Counted from the first letter of the stretch, positions 43,793 through 51,351 are shown. The stretch is DNA of 64,000 nt from SAR86 cluster bacterium (GCA_023703615.1 CP097971.1:398315-462314), one strand, 5' to 3'. The notes: generated from the sequence alone by a model not told the origin. Program-made: numbers and translations.

Positions 43793-44586
43793 TCTTTGAA
43801 ATGAGGCTTTATAGATTTAAGAATTGATTTATAGCATTTAGGTGTAGAACAAATGCAATGATTTGCATTTAAGTATTTAGGGTTGCCACTAAAGTCACTA
43901 ATTAAGGCTCCAGACTCTTGAGCTACTAAAGTTCCAGCAGCAATATCTATTTGATTTACACCATTCATCCAAATTCCATCAAGCCTGCCTGTAGCGACAT
44001 AACATAAATCCAAAGCAGCGGATCCAGTATGTCTCATAAATACGTCTTGATTTTTAAGTTCGTCAAAAGTTTTATCAAATTGATAGTTATTTGATTGATC
44101 TGTTTTTGAAGAATTATGATATGAAAGTATTGCTTGTGATATTGAGCTTTTATTGCTAACTCTTATTTTATTATTATTTAAATTAGATCCCGATCCTTTT
44201 GAGGCACTAAATTCTTCACGTCTTATGGGGTCAATAATCACAGCTGTCGTGGGTATTTCGTCAATTAATGAGCAAACCGAAACGGCAAAGTGAGGAAATC
44301 CACTAATAAAATTTACTTCACCATCAATAGCATTTATTAACCATGTAATATTTGAGTTATTAATTTCAGATCCAATTTCTGAACCTAAAAAATTATCCTC
44401 AGGATAAAACTTTTTTATTTCTTCTATAGCCAATGATTCAACTCTTTTTCTAATTGCATCAAGATACCCAGAGGCACCGCCTTTAGCAGGATGTAAGCTA
44501 TGCACTTTTTTTACAGCAAATTCTAATTCGGCAGCAGCCTTGCGTGCAGAAAGTTGATTAATATTTAATAATGCAGAAATTGACAT
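43789..44586 (-). CDS. suhB: SuhB-family inositol monophosphatase-like protein, metal site altered
   Basis: A 265-residue IMPase-fold protein divergent from trmJ, exactly as suhB/trmJ in E. coli. It keeps GFPHFAVSVC, RHTGSAALDLCYVATGRLDG and the AAGTLVAQESGALISDF region. The core metal motif, normally DPLDGTTN, reads NAIDGEVN (85-92), so the first Asp is Asn. The earlier EE ligand pair reads SE (69-70), and the KGSNDxVT segment is replaced by KGGASGYLDAI. Catalysis is probably lost. SuhB also acts in rRNA antitermination without needing its phosphatase activity, which could explain retention. Confidence 0.85.
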   Translation of the reverse strand: MSISALLNINQLSARKAAAELEFAVKKVHSLHPAKGGASGYLDAIRKRVESLAIEEIKKFYPEDNFLGSEIGSEINNSNITWLINAIDGEVNFISGFPHFAVSVCSLIDEIPTTAVIIDPIRREEFSASKGSGSNLNNNKIRVSNKSSISQAILSYHNSSKTDQSNNYQFDKTFDELKNQDVFMRHTGSAALDLCYVATGRLDGIWMNGVNQIDIAAGTLVAQESGALISDFSGNPKYLNANHCICSTPKCYKSILKSIKPHFKD

Positions 44587-44621
44587 GTCGCTATTGTAAT
44601 GGAAATAGGGATAATAGTTAT

Positions 44622-45344
44622 ATGAGTTTTAGTAATTTAATAAACATAGTTTTAATAGAAACATCACATCCTGGGAATATAGGGTCTGTTGCAAGAGCAA
44701 TGAAAACTATGGGATTAAAAAATTTATTACTTATAAATCCTCGTAAATTTCCATCAGGTGATGCTAATGCGCTGTCAGGAAATGCCATTGATATCTTAGA
44801 AAAAGCAAAAGTTTATAAAAACCTAAAGGATGCAATTAAAGACTCAACATTTGTATATGCTACTTCTGCAAGAGTAAGAACAATCCAATGGCCTACCAAA
44901 AATGCGCAAGATGCAGCCGAAGAAATTGTTAAGCAAGTTTCTGCAAATAAAAAAATATCTATTATTTTTGGTAGAGAGGATAGGGGTCTAACTAATGAAG
45001 AATTGCAAATAGCGAATACTCATATCGAAATACCGGCAAATCCAGAATATCCTGTTCTAAATATTGCTATGTCAGCGCAAATAATTTCCTATGAAATTTT
45101 AAAAGCATCTATAGATACAACTGCAAGAGACTGGCACGATTATCCAGAAGTAGATTCTGAAAATTTACAAATGCTTATCGATCATTTTATTGAAACTGCA
45201 ACCGATATTGATGTCATCAATCCAGACAATCCTAAAAAAATAATTTCTAGAATAAAACGTATGTTCACAAGACTTCATCCAGATGAAATGGAAACAAGTT
45301 TCTTGAGAGGATTTTTATCCAGTATAAAAAAGAAAATAAAATAG
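44622..45344 (+). CDS. trmJ: tRNA (cytidine/uridine-2'-O)-methyltransferase TrmJ
   Basis: A 240-residue SPOUT methyltransferase that modifies position 32 of tRNAs. Motif 1 is VLIETSHPGNIGSVARAMKTMG (core SHPGNIGSVARAMK), motif 2 IIFGREDRGLTNEEL and motif 3 NIAMSAQIISYE; the C-terminal extension unique to TrmJ includes RIKRMFTRLHPDEMETSFLRG (in parts). ATG 44622 is used: the frame is open 17 codons further upstream, but that part overlaps suhB's start. It is divergent from suhB by 35 bp. Confidence 0.94.
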   Translation: MSFSNLINIVLIETSHPGNIGSVARAMKTMGLKNLLLINPRKFPSGDANALSGNAIDILEKAKVYKNLKDAIKDSTFVYATSARVRTIQWPTKNAQDAAEEIVKQVSANKKISIIFGREDRGLTNEELQIANTHIEIPANPEYPVLNIAMSAQIISYEILKASIDTTARDWHDYPEVDSENLQMLIDHFIETATDIDVINPDNPKKIISRIKRMFTRLHPDEMETSFLRGFLSSIKKKIK

Positions 45345-45396
45345 TTTTAGCACTTTTCTAATTATCTTGAATTCCATATAATACGATTCGCATCAC

Positions 45397-45472
45397 GTCC
45401 CGTTCGTCTAGAGGCCTAGGACACCGGGTTTTCATCTCGGCAACAGGGGTTCGACTCCCCTACGGGATGCCA
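45397..45472 (+). tRNA. tRNA-Glu (anticodon TTC), CCA encoded
   Basis: A 76-base cloverleaf: acceptor GTCCCGT pairs with ACGGGAT (first pair G-U), discriminator G, CCA at 45470-45472. D-arm TCTAGAGGCCTAGGA, anticodon TTC in loop TTTTCAT, and T-arm AGGGGTTCGACTCCCCT are clear. It closely matches E. coli tRNA-Glu. A terminator and a repeat-rich accessory region follow at once. Confidence 0.96.
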
Positions 45473-45482
45473 ATTTATTAAG

Positions 45483-45507
45483 AAGCCCACACTAGTGGGC
45501 TTTTTTT
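45483..45507 (+). terminator. Rho-independent terminator after tRNA-Glu
   Basis: Stem AAGCCCAC / GTGGGCTT with loop ACTA (45483-45502), followed by a run of seven T starting at 45501. Strong hairpin placed 11 bp after the tRNA. Confidence 0.92.
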
Positions 45508-45524
45508 ATGGGATATGTTTCCAT
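45500..45524 (+). repeat. Imperfect ~25-bp direct repeat, left copy
   Basis: Starts with a 13-base stretch (C, seven T, ATGGG) identical to 47500-47512, then a similar ATATGT..CCAT sequence. The two copies bracket three orphan - strand frames and a DUF2721 gene, about 2 kb apart. Confidence 0.5.
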
Positions 45525-45593
45525 AGTGTTTCCATGCACCACCTTGATAGATTAAGCATTTCTATAAAACATATGTTTCCACAAATGTTTCCA
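45516..45593. repeat. Four direct copies of TGTTTCCA next to tRNA-Glu
   Basis: Exact copies start at 45516, 45527, 45574 and 45586, in two pairs spaced 11-12 bp. Short paired repeats beside a tRNA 3' end are the pattern of integrase arm-binding sites, but no integrase gene is present in the window. Confidence 0.6.
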
Positions 45594-45610
45594 TACATTA
45601 TAAAAATGTG

Positions 45611-45645
45611 TCCACGGGGCAGGAGCACCAGCCGGGTGGGGTGGG
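45611..45645 (+). other. G-rich patch with quadruplex potential
   Basis: 27 of 35 bases are G or C in an AT-rich genome. G runs occur at 45616-45619, 45634-45636, 45638-45641 and 45643-45645; the last three are separated by single T. Intergenic; function unknown. Confidence 0.55.
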
Positions 45646-45706
45646 TATATATCTAGTGGTTGAATATTTTGAGAGGTTTTGGGGTGTTAACTAGTTACAA
45701 ACTCCA

Positions 45707-45904
45707 TCAAGTTTGTTCACAATACTTATCCTGTATAGCCCCTAAAAGCTTTCTAAGATGTTTCATCTCATTGAGGTTCTTACGGGCTCTTATCTTTTCA
45801 GATTCATCCCAAAACAATTCTAATACTCTTTCTTTTTCTGCCATTGTCTCAGAGCTCTCTATTCGTTTGTAAAGGAAGTCAATTGCATTAGTTACTTTAT
45901 ACAT
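45707..45904 (-). CDS. Hypothetical small helical protein, 65 aa
   Basis: I do not recognise it. It is charged and helical throughout (MAEKERVLELFWDESEKIRARKN in part), with no membrane segment. ATG 45904 lies one base after the stop of the upstream gene; an ATG at 45925 inside that gene would add seven residues (MNHPHTN). The last gene of a - strand trio near tRNA-Glu. Coupled translation with the membrane protein upstream is likely if it is real. Confidence 0.5.
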   Translation of the reverse strand: MYKVTNAIDFLYKRIESSETMAEKERVLELFWDESEKIRARKNLNEMKHLRKLLGAIQDKYCEQT

Positions 45905-45905
45905 A

Positions 45906-46280
45906 TTAGTATGTGGGTGGTTCATCACCTTCTTTTTTAAAAATACCAAATAATTTTAACCTTAAGTAAATGAGCAAAACAGGCGACAGCACAAATCCAA
46001 TCACGTATAAGCCACCAAACTTATCATTAACTATAAAACCGACATAAGTTGCGAGGATACCTACAAGAAAACAAACCCAAAATTGCCATTTAGACCATAT
46101 ACCTGTAGGCACTAAACTCTGTAAACCATCATGCCTTTCTTCTCTATCAAGAAACCAAAATATTTTTTCTAGCCCAAAAACTCCAAACATCAATAAGCCA
46201 AAGGCTCCACATAAAAATACATATAAAAGAAGAAGTGCAATAAATGCAGGAAATAAAATAATGTATCCAAACAATTCCAT
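45906..46280 (-). CDS. Hypothetical inner-membrane protein, 124 aa
   Basis: No family recognised. Three or four hydrophobic segments are visible: ~5-35 (IILFPAFIALLLLYVF and CGAFGLLMFGVFG), ~68-84 (WVCFLVGILATYVGFIV) and ~91-106 (YVIGFVLSPVLLIYL). A short charged loop DREERHDG and a hydrophilic C-terminus (KKEGDEPPTY) separate them. It lies between a start-less coiled-coil frame and the 65-residue protein on the same strand. Confidence 0.6.
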   Translation of the reverse strand: MELFGYIILFPAFIALLLLYVFLCGAFGLLMFGVFGLEKIFWFLDREERHDGLQSLVPTGIWSKWQFWVCFLVGILATYVGFIVNDKFGGLYVIGFVLSPVLLIYLRLKLFGIFKKEGDEPPTY

Positions 46281-46319
46281 GTCACATCTCTATTTGTTCC
46301 AATGTCTTATGACATTAAA

Positions 46320-46934
46320 TTAATATGTTGGCCATCTATCATCATCTTTTATTTTATCTATGCAATGATAATCTTCTGCGAACCTACCATTTTCAATTGT
46401 TCTACATCTATAAGTCCAATTATTATAAGGGTCGTAAAAACCATCCCAATCGTAAGTATATGTTTGATAAGTATTTGACAATGAATCTGAAAAGGCTTCT
46501 ATTGCTTCTGGTGAAGCATCCTCTAATACATCTCCAGCTAGAGCAACAGCACCTACGACAAGTGCAGCTTTAAATGTAAATTCAAGAATATTACCGAGCA
46601 TATTACCTGTTTTTTCCGCAGCCTCTCTTCTCGCAATTGTTCGTTCTTTTCTTAATTTTTCTTTTTCTTTTTGTTTTTCAGCTTTAAGTAATGCAAGTTG
46701 AAATTGTTCCTCCTCTCTGAGTAGCTTTGTGACTTTTTTAATATCTTCATCTATATAATCCTCAGCAATAAAATATAGAAGTGGTGGTCCAGTAAGCCAG
46801 GACTCTGATGGTTTTTGTTTCTTGTTTTTTTTAGATTGATTTTTAGCAAGTTTAAGAATGCCAAGTTGTTTTTCATAATCGGAGGAGTATGAAGAAGACG
46901 CAAGATTGTATTGATGTATTAGATAACATCCGTA
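46320..46934 (-). pseudogene. Coding-like frame without a normal start: coiled coil plus membrane segment
   Basis: An ATG at 46601 gives only 93 residues, but the same frame stays open up to a stop at 46935-46937. The upstream ~110 codons look genuinely coding: PSESWLTGPPLLYFIAEDYI, then a strong Lys/Glu coiled coil (LLREEEQFQLALLKAEKQKE) leading into MLGNILEF, a membrane segment AALVVGAVALAG and a Cys-containing tail (YRCRTIENG ... YHCIDK). No ATG, GTG or TTG occurs in that upstream part. Either a non-standard start is used, a frameshift hides the true one, or the gene has lost its 5' end. The function is unknown. Confidence 0.6.
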
Positions 46935-46989
46935 TTATCATTGTTAAAATGTGAGTTATGATGATAATAAGTGATTAAATATTGCAATC

Positions 46990-47451
46990 ATGAATAAAGA
47001 ATTTTTAATTTCTGAAATACTTGCTTCTGCTGTTAGCCCAGTTTTTCTCTTAGCTGGTGTTGGAGCTTTATTGAATGTAATGACAGGAAGGCTTGGAAGA
47101 ATTGTTGATAGGTTGAGATACCTCCAAGGGTATATTGACAAAGCTAATGCAGAAGATAAAAAAACTTTCTTGCTAAACCGCAAACAATCAGTTTTTAGAA
47201 TGAGATTAATTTATGCTTCAATCTTTTTCTGCACACTTAGTGGTTTAATGGTTTGTATAGTAATCGGAGCATTATTTATTGGGGAACTAAATACCTACTC
47301 AATTGACGCATTTATTTCAATCTTATTTATTCTATGCATGGCATCATTAATCCTAGCCTTTATCTTGTTAGCAGCAGAAATATTTATAGCTACCAGAACA
47401 ATCAATAGAAACTTAATTAAGACCGAATCAATTATTTCTAAATATCGCTAG
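46990..47451 (+). CDS. DUF2721 family membrane protein
   Basis: A 153-residue protein recognised as DUF2721 by its start: ILASAVSPVFLLAGVGALLNVMTGRLGRIVDR (key SPVFLLAGVGALL and RLGRIVDR, residues 16-42). Two further membrane helices are at ~72-94 and ~108-130. The conserved Arg-rich stretch after helix 1 faces the cytoplasm. The role is unknown; the family is common in proteobacteria and cyanobacteria. It lies just before the right repeat copy at 47500. Confidence 0.85.
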   Translation: MNKEFLISEILASAVSPVFLLAGVGALLNVMTGRLGRIVDRLRYLQGYIDKANAEDKKTFLLNRKQSVFRMRLIYASIFFCTLSGLMVCIVIGALFIGELNTYSIDAFISILFILCMASLILAFILLAAEIFIATRTINRNLIKTESIISKYR

Positions 47452-47499
47452 AAACGCCAGAATATAAAAAAGCCATGTCACAAAAGTTGACTGGTGTTA

Positions 47500-47524
47500 C
47501 TTTTTTTATGGGCTATATGTCCAT
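47500..47524 (+). repeat. Imperfect ~25-bp direct repeat, right copy
   Basis: Matches 45500-45524 in the first 13 bases exactly and in most of the rest. See left copy. Confidence 0.5.
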
Positions 47525-47562
47525 GAGTTAAATTTATTTTGACTAACTGTTATGGCATTATT

Positions 47563-47991
47563 ATGTATATGTTTTTTCTTAAGATACTAGAGAAATTAGG
47601 ACGAAAAAGAGTTGTGATGGACAGAGGTCTTTCACACCCAGAATACCACTTAGCTAAACCATGGACTGACAGGTATTATTTAGTATTTAGAAAAAGACCA
47701 AAATGGTTTCCTTTCAATATATTTATTAATCATATTATAGATAATGACCATGGTATTGGATTGCATAATCATCCCTTTCCATATATTACAGTTATTTTAA
47801 GTGGTGGTTACTGGGAGACAAACATTAAAAAAGAAAGAAAATGGCGTGGCAAATTTTATATAGGTTTTAGAAGTGCTGACAATTTACACCGAGTTGACCT
47901 GGAACCAGGCATTAAGCCAATCACAATTTATTTTGCTGGTCCTTACGGACTGAGAAAAAAAGGAAGAAGTAAATACGGGACTTGGAAATAA
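47563..47991 (+). CDS. Cupin-like small protein, 142 aa
   Basis: A beta-rich protein with a probable metal site: HIIDNDHGIGLHNHPFPYITVILSGGYWE (key LHNHPFPYITVIL, His68 and His70) and later NLHRVDLEPG, the His/Glu pattern of cupins such as cysteine-dioxygenase relatives. The C-terminus is basic (LRKKGRSKYGTWK). The start is uncertain: ATG 47563 and ATG 47569 are in frame with no good ribosome site, and TTG 47539 would add eight residues. Similar stand-alone cupin proteins occur in marine phages and bacteria; the substrate is unknown. Confidence 0.65.
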   Translation: MYMFFLKILEKLGRKRVVMDRGLSHPEYHLAKPWTDRYYLVFRKRPKWFPFNIFINHIIDNDHGIGLHNHPFPYITVILSGGYWETNIKKERKWRGKFYIGFRSADNLHRVDLEPGIKPITIYFAGPYGLRKKGRSKYGTWK

Positions 47992-48047
47992 TTATATTTG
48001 TATATTGGCAATTACTAGTTTTAATAGCGGTTCTTTTACTGCCATTC

Positions 48048-48428
48048 TTAGTTATCTGAATTTAGAAGTGGATTCATACCCCACTTATTTTCATGTTCTT
48101 TGGCAGGCAGCATAAGCATTATTAAAATTGGGATTACGCCTATAATTGTTAAAATCCATAATTGATTCCAGCCACTATGGCCTCTGTCATGAAGCCTTCT
48201 TGCAGCAACTGACAAACTTGGAAGTATAGTAATAATTGAAAATATTATTGATAGTGGACCCTCGGAATCAATAGAGTCAATCATACCAGTAGAAATTTCC
48301 ACAAATGCAATCAATATGGCTATTAATCCAACGGCCAGCACAAAATACCAATACTCACTTCTTGAAGCTCTTCCCTTGAAATCAGCATACTTTATAAAAC
48401 CTGATTTAGCTGCATCTATAAAACTCAT
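48048..48428 (-). CDS. DUF805 family membrane protein
   Basis: A 126-residue protein of the YhaH/DUF805 type. Family blocks are FKGRASRSEYWYFVL (17-31), SVAARRLHDRGHSGWNQLW (72-90) and a C-terminal membrane helix ending in PAKEHENKWGMNPL. Four membrane segments are expected. The family is widespread and of unknown role, possibly linked to envelope stress. It is convergent with the cupin-like gene. Confidence 0.9.
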   Translation of the reverse strand: MSFIDAAKSGFIKYADFKGRASRSEYWYFVLAVGLIAILIAFVEISTGMIDSIDSEGPLSIIFSIITILPSLSVAARRLHDRGHSGWNQLWILTIIGVIPILIMLMLPAKEHENKWGMNPLLNSDN

Positions 48429-48772
48429 TATTTCAAGTTATCATAATTAAATTTGCGTTATTAAAAAATAGTATATAAATTTAAAAGGTATTTTTATTTT
48501 GTAAAACTATTGTTAGCTGTATGCCAGCTTTACAACATAAGCAAATATGCCTATTGCTAAACATCCATAGATAACCCAATTTACCCAATTATTCATATGA
48601 CTCCAGTAAAACAAAATTAAGCACTCATACTTTTTGTATCTTTATTATACAAACATCTTAGTGACAATATCTAATGCTCTGTCTTCAAAAAAACATATTA
48701 TTTATTTGTTGAGACTCTAATTGATAACTGGCATTATATTTTTTTAAATATCAATAATTAAAAGGAGAGTTT
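48429..48772. other. 344-bp spacer, mostly noncoding
   Basis: Contains one small - strand membrane peptide (48513-48596) and the AAAGGAGAG ribosome site of the next gene. Nothing else was recognised. Confidence 0.5.
48513..48596 (-). CDS. Possible 27-aa single-pass membrane peptide
   Basis: The - strand frame reads MNNWVNWVIYGCLAIGIFAY followed by VVKLAYS and a stop. It forms one hydrophobic helix with a Trp/Asn N-cap and a Lys after the helix, the layout of genuine small membrane proteins. It is too short for reliable coding statistics and has no strong ribosome site. Confidence 0.4.
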   Translation of the reverse strand: MNNWVNWVIYGCLAIGIFAYVVKLAYS

Positions 48773-49069
48773 ATGAGTGGTTTTTCAAATGTTGTGCGAT
48801 TTGTGGTGAAAGAGGGAAGTGAGAATGATTTCTTAGAAGTCTTTAAGACTTTTTCAAAAGAGGAAGGCGAAATTTACTCTTTTCTTGTTCAAACTGGGGA
48901 TAGAGAATATGTTGCAGTAGGAACTTGGGAATCTGAAGATGCATTAGTAAATGCAAGACCTTCATTGATTGGTAATCTTGATAAGATGAGAGACTTTCTT
49001 GAAGAAATTTCTCCAGACTTAGGAGTTACTGATCCAAGATCTGGAAACATTATTATGGAATGGAACTAG
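48773..49069 (+). CDS. Antibiotic-biosynthesis-monooxygenase-like small protein
   Basis: A 98-residue dimeric alpha/beta-barrel (ABM/ferredoxin-like) protein. The alternation VVRFVVKEGSENDFLEVFKTF ... SFLVQTGDREYVAVGTWESEDAL (parts shown) is typical, with the conserved Trp of such domains at 53. A strong AAAGGAG site lies 7 bases before the ATG. These proteins range from quinone monooxygenases to heme or stress binders, so the reaction cannot be given. Confidence 0.65.
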   Translation: MSGFSNVVRFVVKEGSENDFLEVFKTFSKEEGEIYSFLVQTGDREYVAVGTWESEDALVNARPSLIGNLDKMRDFLEEISPDLGVTDPRSGNIIMEWN

Positions 49070-49136
49070 AATTTGTATAATTTTTGTGTCCACTTTTTGT
49101 AGGCTTTTTTTGGCATTTAGATTGCTCATATAAAGT

Positions 49137-49580
49137 ATGAATATTAAATCAGAATTTAAATATGTCATTAATAAAAATTATATTGATATTAATGGTCATT
49201 TTATGGAAGCTGGATATTATTACTATGCTGTTCAAAGCGTTTGGGATTTTAATCATCATCATGGAATTATGGATGTAATAAAAAAAACCAATATTGGCCC
49301 TATTACATTCAAATCTGGTATGACATTTTATAAAGAAGTCTTTGAAGGAGAAGAAATTCTTGTTAAACCTAGATTATATAAAAACGAAGATGATGATAGA
49401 TATTGGAGTCTTAAGATAAAAATTATTAATAAAGATAATAAATTATCAGCAGAGTATGAAAGTCTTGGATCTTTTATGGATTTGAAAAAAAGAAAAATTA
49501 CTTCAGTACCTATAGAATTATCATTTGTTGATGATATATGGAAAGAAATTTTTAGAGCTGATGATTCTTCGAAGAAATAA
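49137..49580 (+). CDS. Thioesterase-like (4HBT hotdog) protein
   Basis: A 147-residue hotdog-fold protein. The signature YIDINGHFMEAGYYYYA (15-31) resembles the acyl-CoA thioesterase motif DxDxNGHMNNARY, with Asp17 and the Asn-Gly-His 19-21 retained, followed by the long central helix. It would hydrolyse an acyl-CoA or a related thioester; chain length cannot be predicted. A C-terminal acidic tail ends in DDSSKK. Confidence 0.75.
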   Translation: MNIKSEFKYVINKNYIDINGHFMEAGYYYYAVQSVWDFNHHHGIMDVIKKTNIGPITFKSGMTFYKEVFEGEEILVKPRLYKNEDDDRYWSLKIKIINKDNKLSAEYESLGSFMDLKKRKITSVPIELSFVDDIWKEIFRADDSSKK

Positions 49581-49591
49581 GATTAATTTAA

Positions 49592-50039
49592 TTACAACCA
49601 CATGCGGACTTTTTTCTTATATTCCTTAAATTCATCACCAAATAATTTATCCATGGTTTGTTCTTCAGGTTTTATTTGGAATGCTGTTATGAATAGCATA
49701 AATAAAAGTGTGAAAATGATGCCACCAATTAAATTAAATTTAAACGATAATCCAATTAAAACAAATAGCATTCCTAAATACATTGGATTTCTTGAATACT
49801 GAAATATTCCAGCAACAACAAGAGATGATGCTTTTTCAATTTTGATAGGGTTCACCGTAGTATTTTGTTTATTAAATAAACGTACAGCTAAAAAAAAGGA
49901 TAGTTATTCCAAATAATATAGAAATTAAACTAAGCACATTTAAAATCTGATAATTAAAATCTGGAAAATAGGATTTTGAAAAGAAAATGCACAATCCAAA
50001 GAATAAAGTAACTATTGGTGGAGGTATCTTATTGTTCAT
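49592..50039 (-). pseudogene. Isoprenylcysteine carboxyl methyltransferase-like gene split by a frameshift
   Basis: Two adjacent - strand frames make one protein. Frame 1 (50039 to a stop at 49872) encodes 55 residues starting MNNKIPPPIVTLFFG and running into membrane helices. Frame 2 continues with AVRLFNKQNTTVNPIKIEKA, then the family signature FQYSRNPMYLG and the C-terminal EEQTMDKLFGDEFKEYKK..RMWL. The switch lies in a run of eight A (+ strand 49890-49897); with seven, the frame would be continuous and give a ~148-residue protein, the normal size. This is either a homopolymer error, a true inactivation or a slippery phase switch. Confidence 0.82.
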
Positions 50040-50160
50040 AGATATATACTAATCAAAGTATTTATTTTTGACAAACTACCCTTGCTTAAAACTCATATTA
50101 TAAATAATATTGATATTTAATTATAAATATGCATAATAAAACTACATTTTTGGAGTAGCT

Positions 50161-50604
50161 ATGAAACAATTTTTATTTTTAATTTGCTTGACGTTTATTA
50201 CACAAGTTGATCTTTTTGCTGCCAATCATACTGTGAAGATGCTTAATCAAGGCGCTGCTGGAGTTATGATTTTTGAACCTGCTTTTTTAAAAATTAATAA
50301 AGGTGACTCTGTTACTTTTGAGGCAACAGATGCTGCACATAATTCAGCCTCTATACCTGGAATGATTCCAAGTGGTGGTCCTTCATGGAATAGTGCGCTT
50401 AGTAAAGATATTACTGTAACTTTTGATACTCCAGGTATATATGGATATCAATGTACTCCTCATTCAATGATGGCAATGGTTGGAGTAATTCAAGTTGGAA
50501 ATGATGCATCAAATCTTGATGCTGCAACCAAAGCAGCAAATTCATTTAAATCAGTTTTTGTTATGAACCAAAATAGATTAGATGATTTACTTGCAGAGCT
50601 ATAA
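50161..50604 (+). CDS. Pseudoazurin-like blue copper protein
   Basis: A 147-residue periplasmic cupredoxin. The signal peptide is 1-21. Type 1 copper ligands are His60 (DAAHNSASIPGMIPSGG), Cys98, His101 and Met106 in YQCTPHSMMAMVGVIQVG. This spacing and the surrounding sequence are those of pseudoazurin, which carries electrons to nitrite or nitrous oxide reductase in denitrifiers. No such reductase is seen in the window, so another partner is likely. It has its own GGAG ribosome site at 50152-50155. Confidence 0.92.
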   Translation: MKQFLFLICLTFITQVDLFAANHTVKMLNQGAAGVMIFEPAFLKINKGDSVTFEATDAAHNSASIPGMIPSGGPSWNSALSKDITVTFDTPGIYGYQCTPHSMMAMVGVIQVGNDASNLDAATKAANSFKSVFVMNQNRLDDLLAEL

Positions 50605-50609
50605 TATTT

Positions 50610-50843
50610 TTAAACTTCTTTTGCTTTTGTCATAAAGCCTTTCCAGAACTTGTGAAGGAAATAAAACCAGAAACCATTAATCACAGGTTCAATTAAGGCA
50701 TCCATTGCAGCAAGATCTAATGTTGTTCCTGTAATGATAAGTGTGCATGCCATTGCAATACAGATATGACCTACTGTGTAAATAAGTGCGAGAGTAATAC
50801 TGTCGTACTTTAGAAGTTTTCTTGTAATTGTTGCTTTTACCAT
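50610..50843 (-). CDS. DUF2061 family membrane protein
   Basis: A 77-residue predicted membrane protein. The start VKATITRKLLKYDSITLALIYT matches DUF2061 (key TRKLLKYDSI), with two membrane helices and the conserved C-terminal ALIEPVINGFWFYFLHKFW. The role is unknown. It lies 5 bp downstream of a SnoaL-like gene on the same strand and ends 5 bp from the pseudoazurin gene. Confidence 0.8.
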   Translation of the reverse strand: MVKATITRKLLKYDSITLALIYTVGHICIAMACTLIITGTTLDLAAMDALIEPVINGFWFYFLHKFWKGFMTKAKEV

Positions 50844-50848
50844 AGTAA

Positions 50849-51247
50849 TTAATCCTTTATTGTTTCTAACATTTCCATCATTTTTTCTTTAACAACTTGA
50901 ACAGCTTTATATGGTCTAATCATGACTTTAAAATCTATAATTTTTCCATCTTTATTCCACTCAATCATATCAACACCATTAACTGAAATACCATTAATTA
51001 AAGTTTCAAATTCTAGAATTGAATTATGTTCATCATGTACTTCACGAGTATACCTAAAATTTGACATGTTAAAAGCTTTACCAGCAGCAAAAAGGTACAT
51101 TTTTGTAATACTTTTCCCCTCTAATGGACTAAAAACAACAGGTGAAGAAAAAACAACATTATCGTCTAAAATATTATCGAGTAATTCTAATTTTTGATTA
51201 ACGATAATTTGGTGCCATTCTTCAATAAATTTTTTTGTTTTTTGCAT
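50849..51247 (-). CDS. SnoaL-like / NTF2-fold protein
   Basis: A 132-residue small NTF2-like protein. The pattern FIEEWHQIIVNQKLELLDNILDDNVVFSSPV (short parts quoted) followed by DMIEWNKDGKIIDFKVMIRP is the cone-shaped SnoaL fold, including the conserved RP after the last strand. It may be a steroid isomerase- or polyketide cyclase-type enzyme, or just a ligand binder. It probably shares a transcript with the DUF2061 gene. Confidence 0.75.
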   Translation of the reverse strand: MQKTKKFIEEWHQIIVNQKLELLDNILDDNVVFSSPVVFSPLEGKSITKMYLFAAGKAFNMSNFRYTREVHDEHNSILEFETLINGISVNGVDMIEWNKDGKIIDFKVMIRPYKAVQVVKEKMMEMLETIKD

Positions 51248-51351
51248 GAAAAGTTATTATTAAAAGTATTATGATTAATTAATATACATAAAATTTTTCA
51301 TTGATCAAATACAAAAAAAGAATATTATAAAATTACAAACGGGAGAGAATT

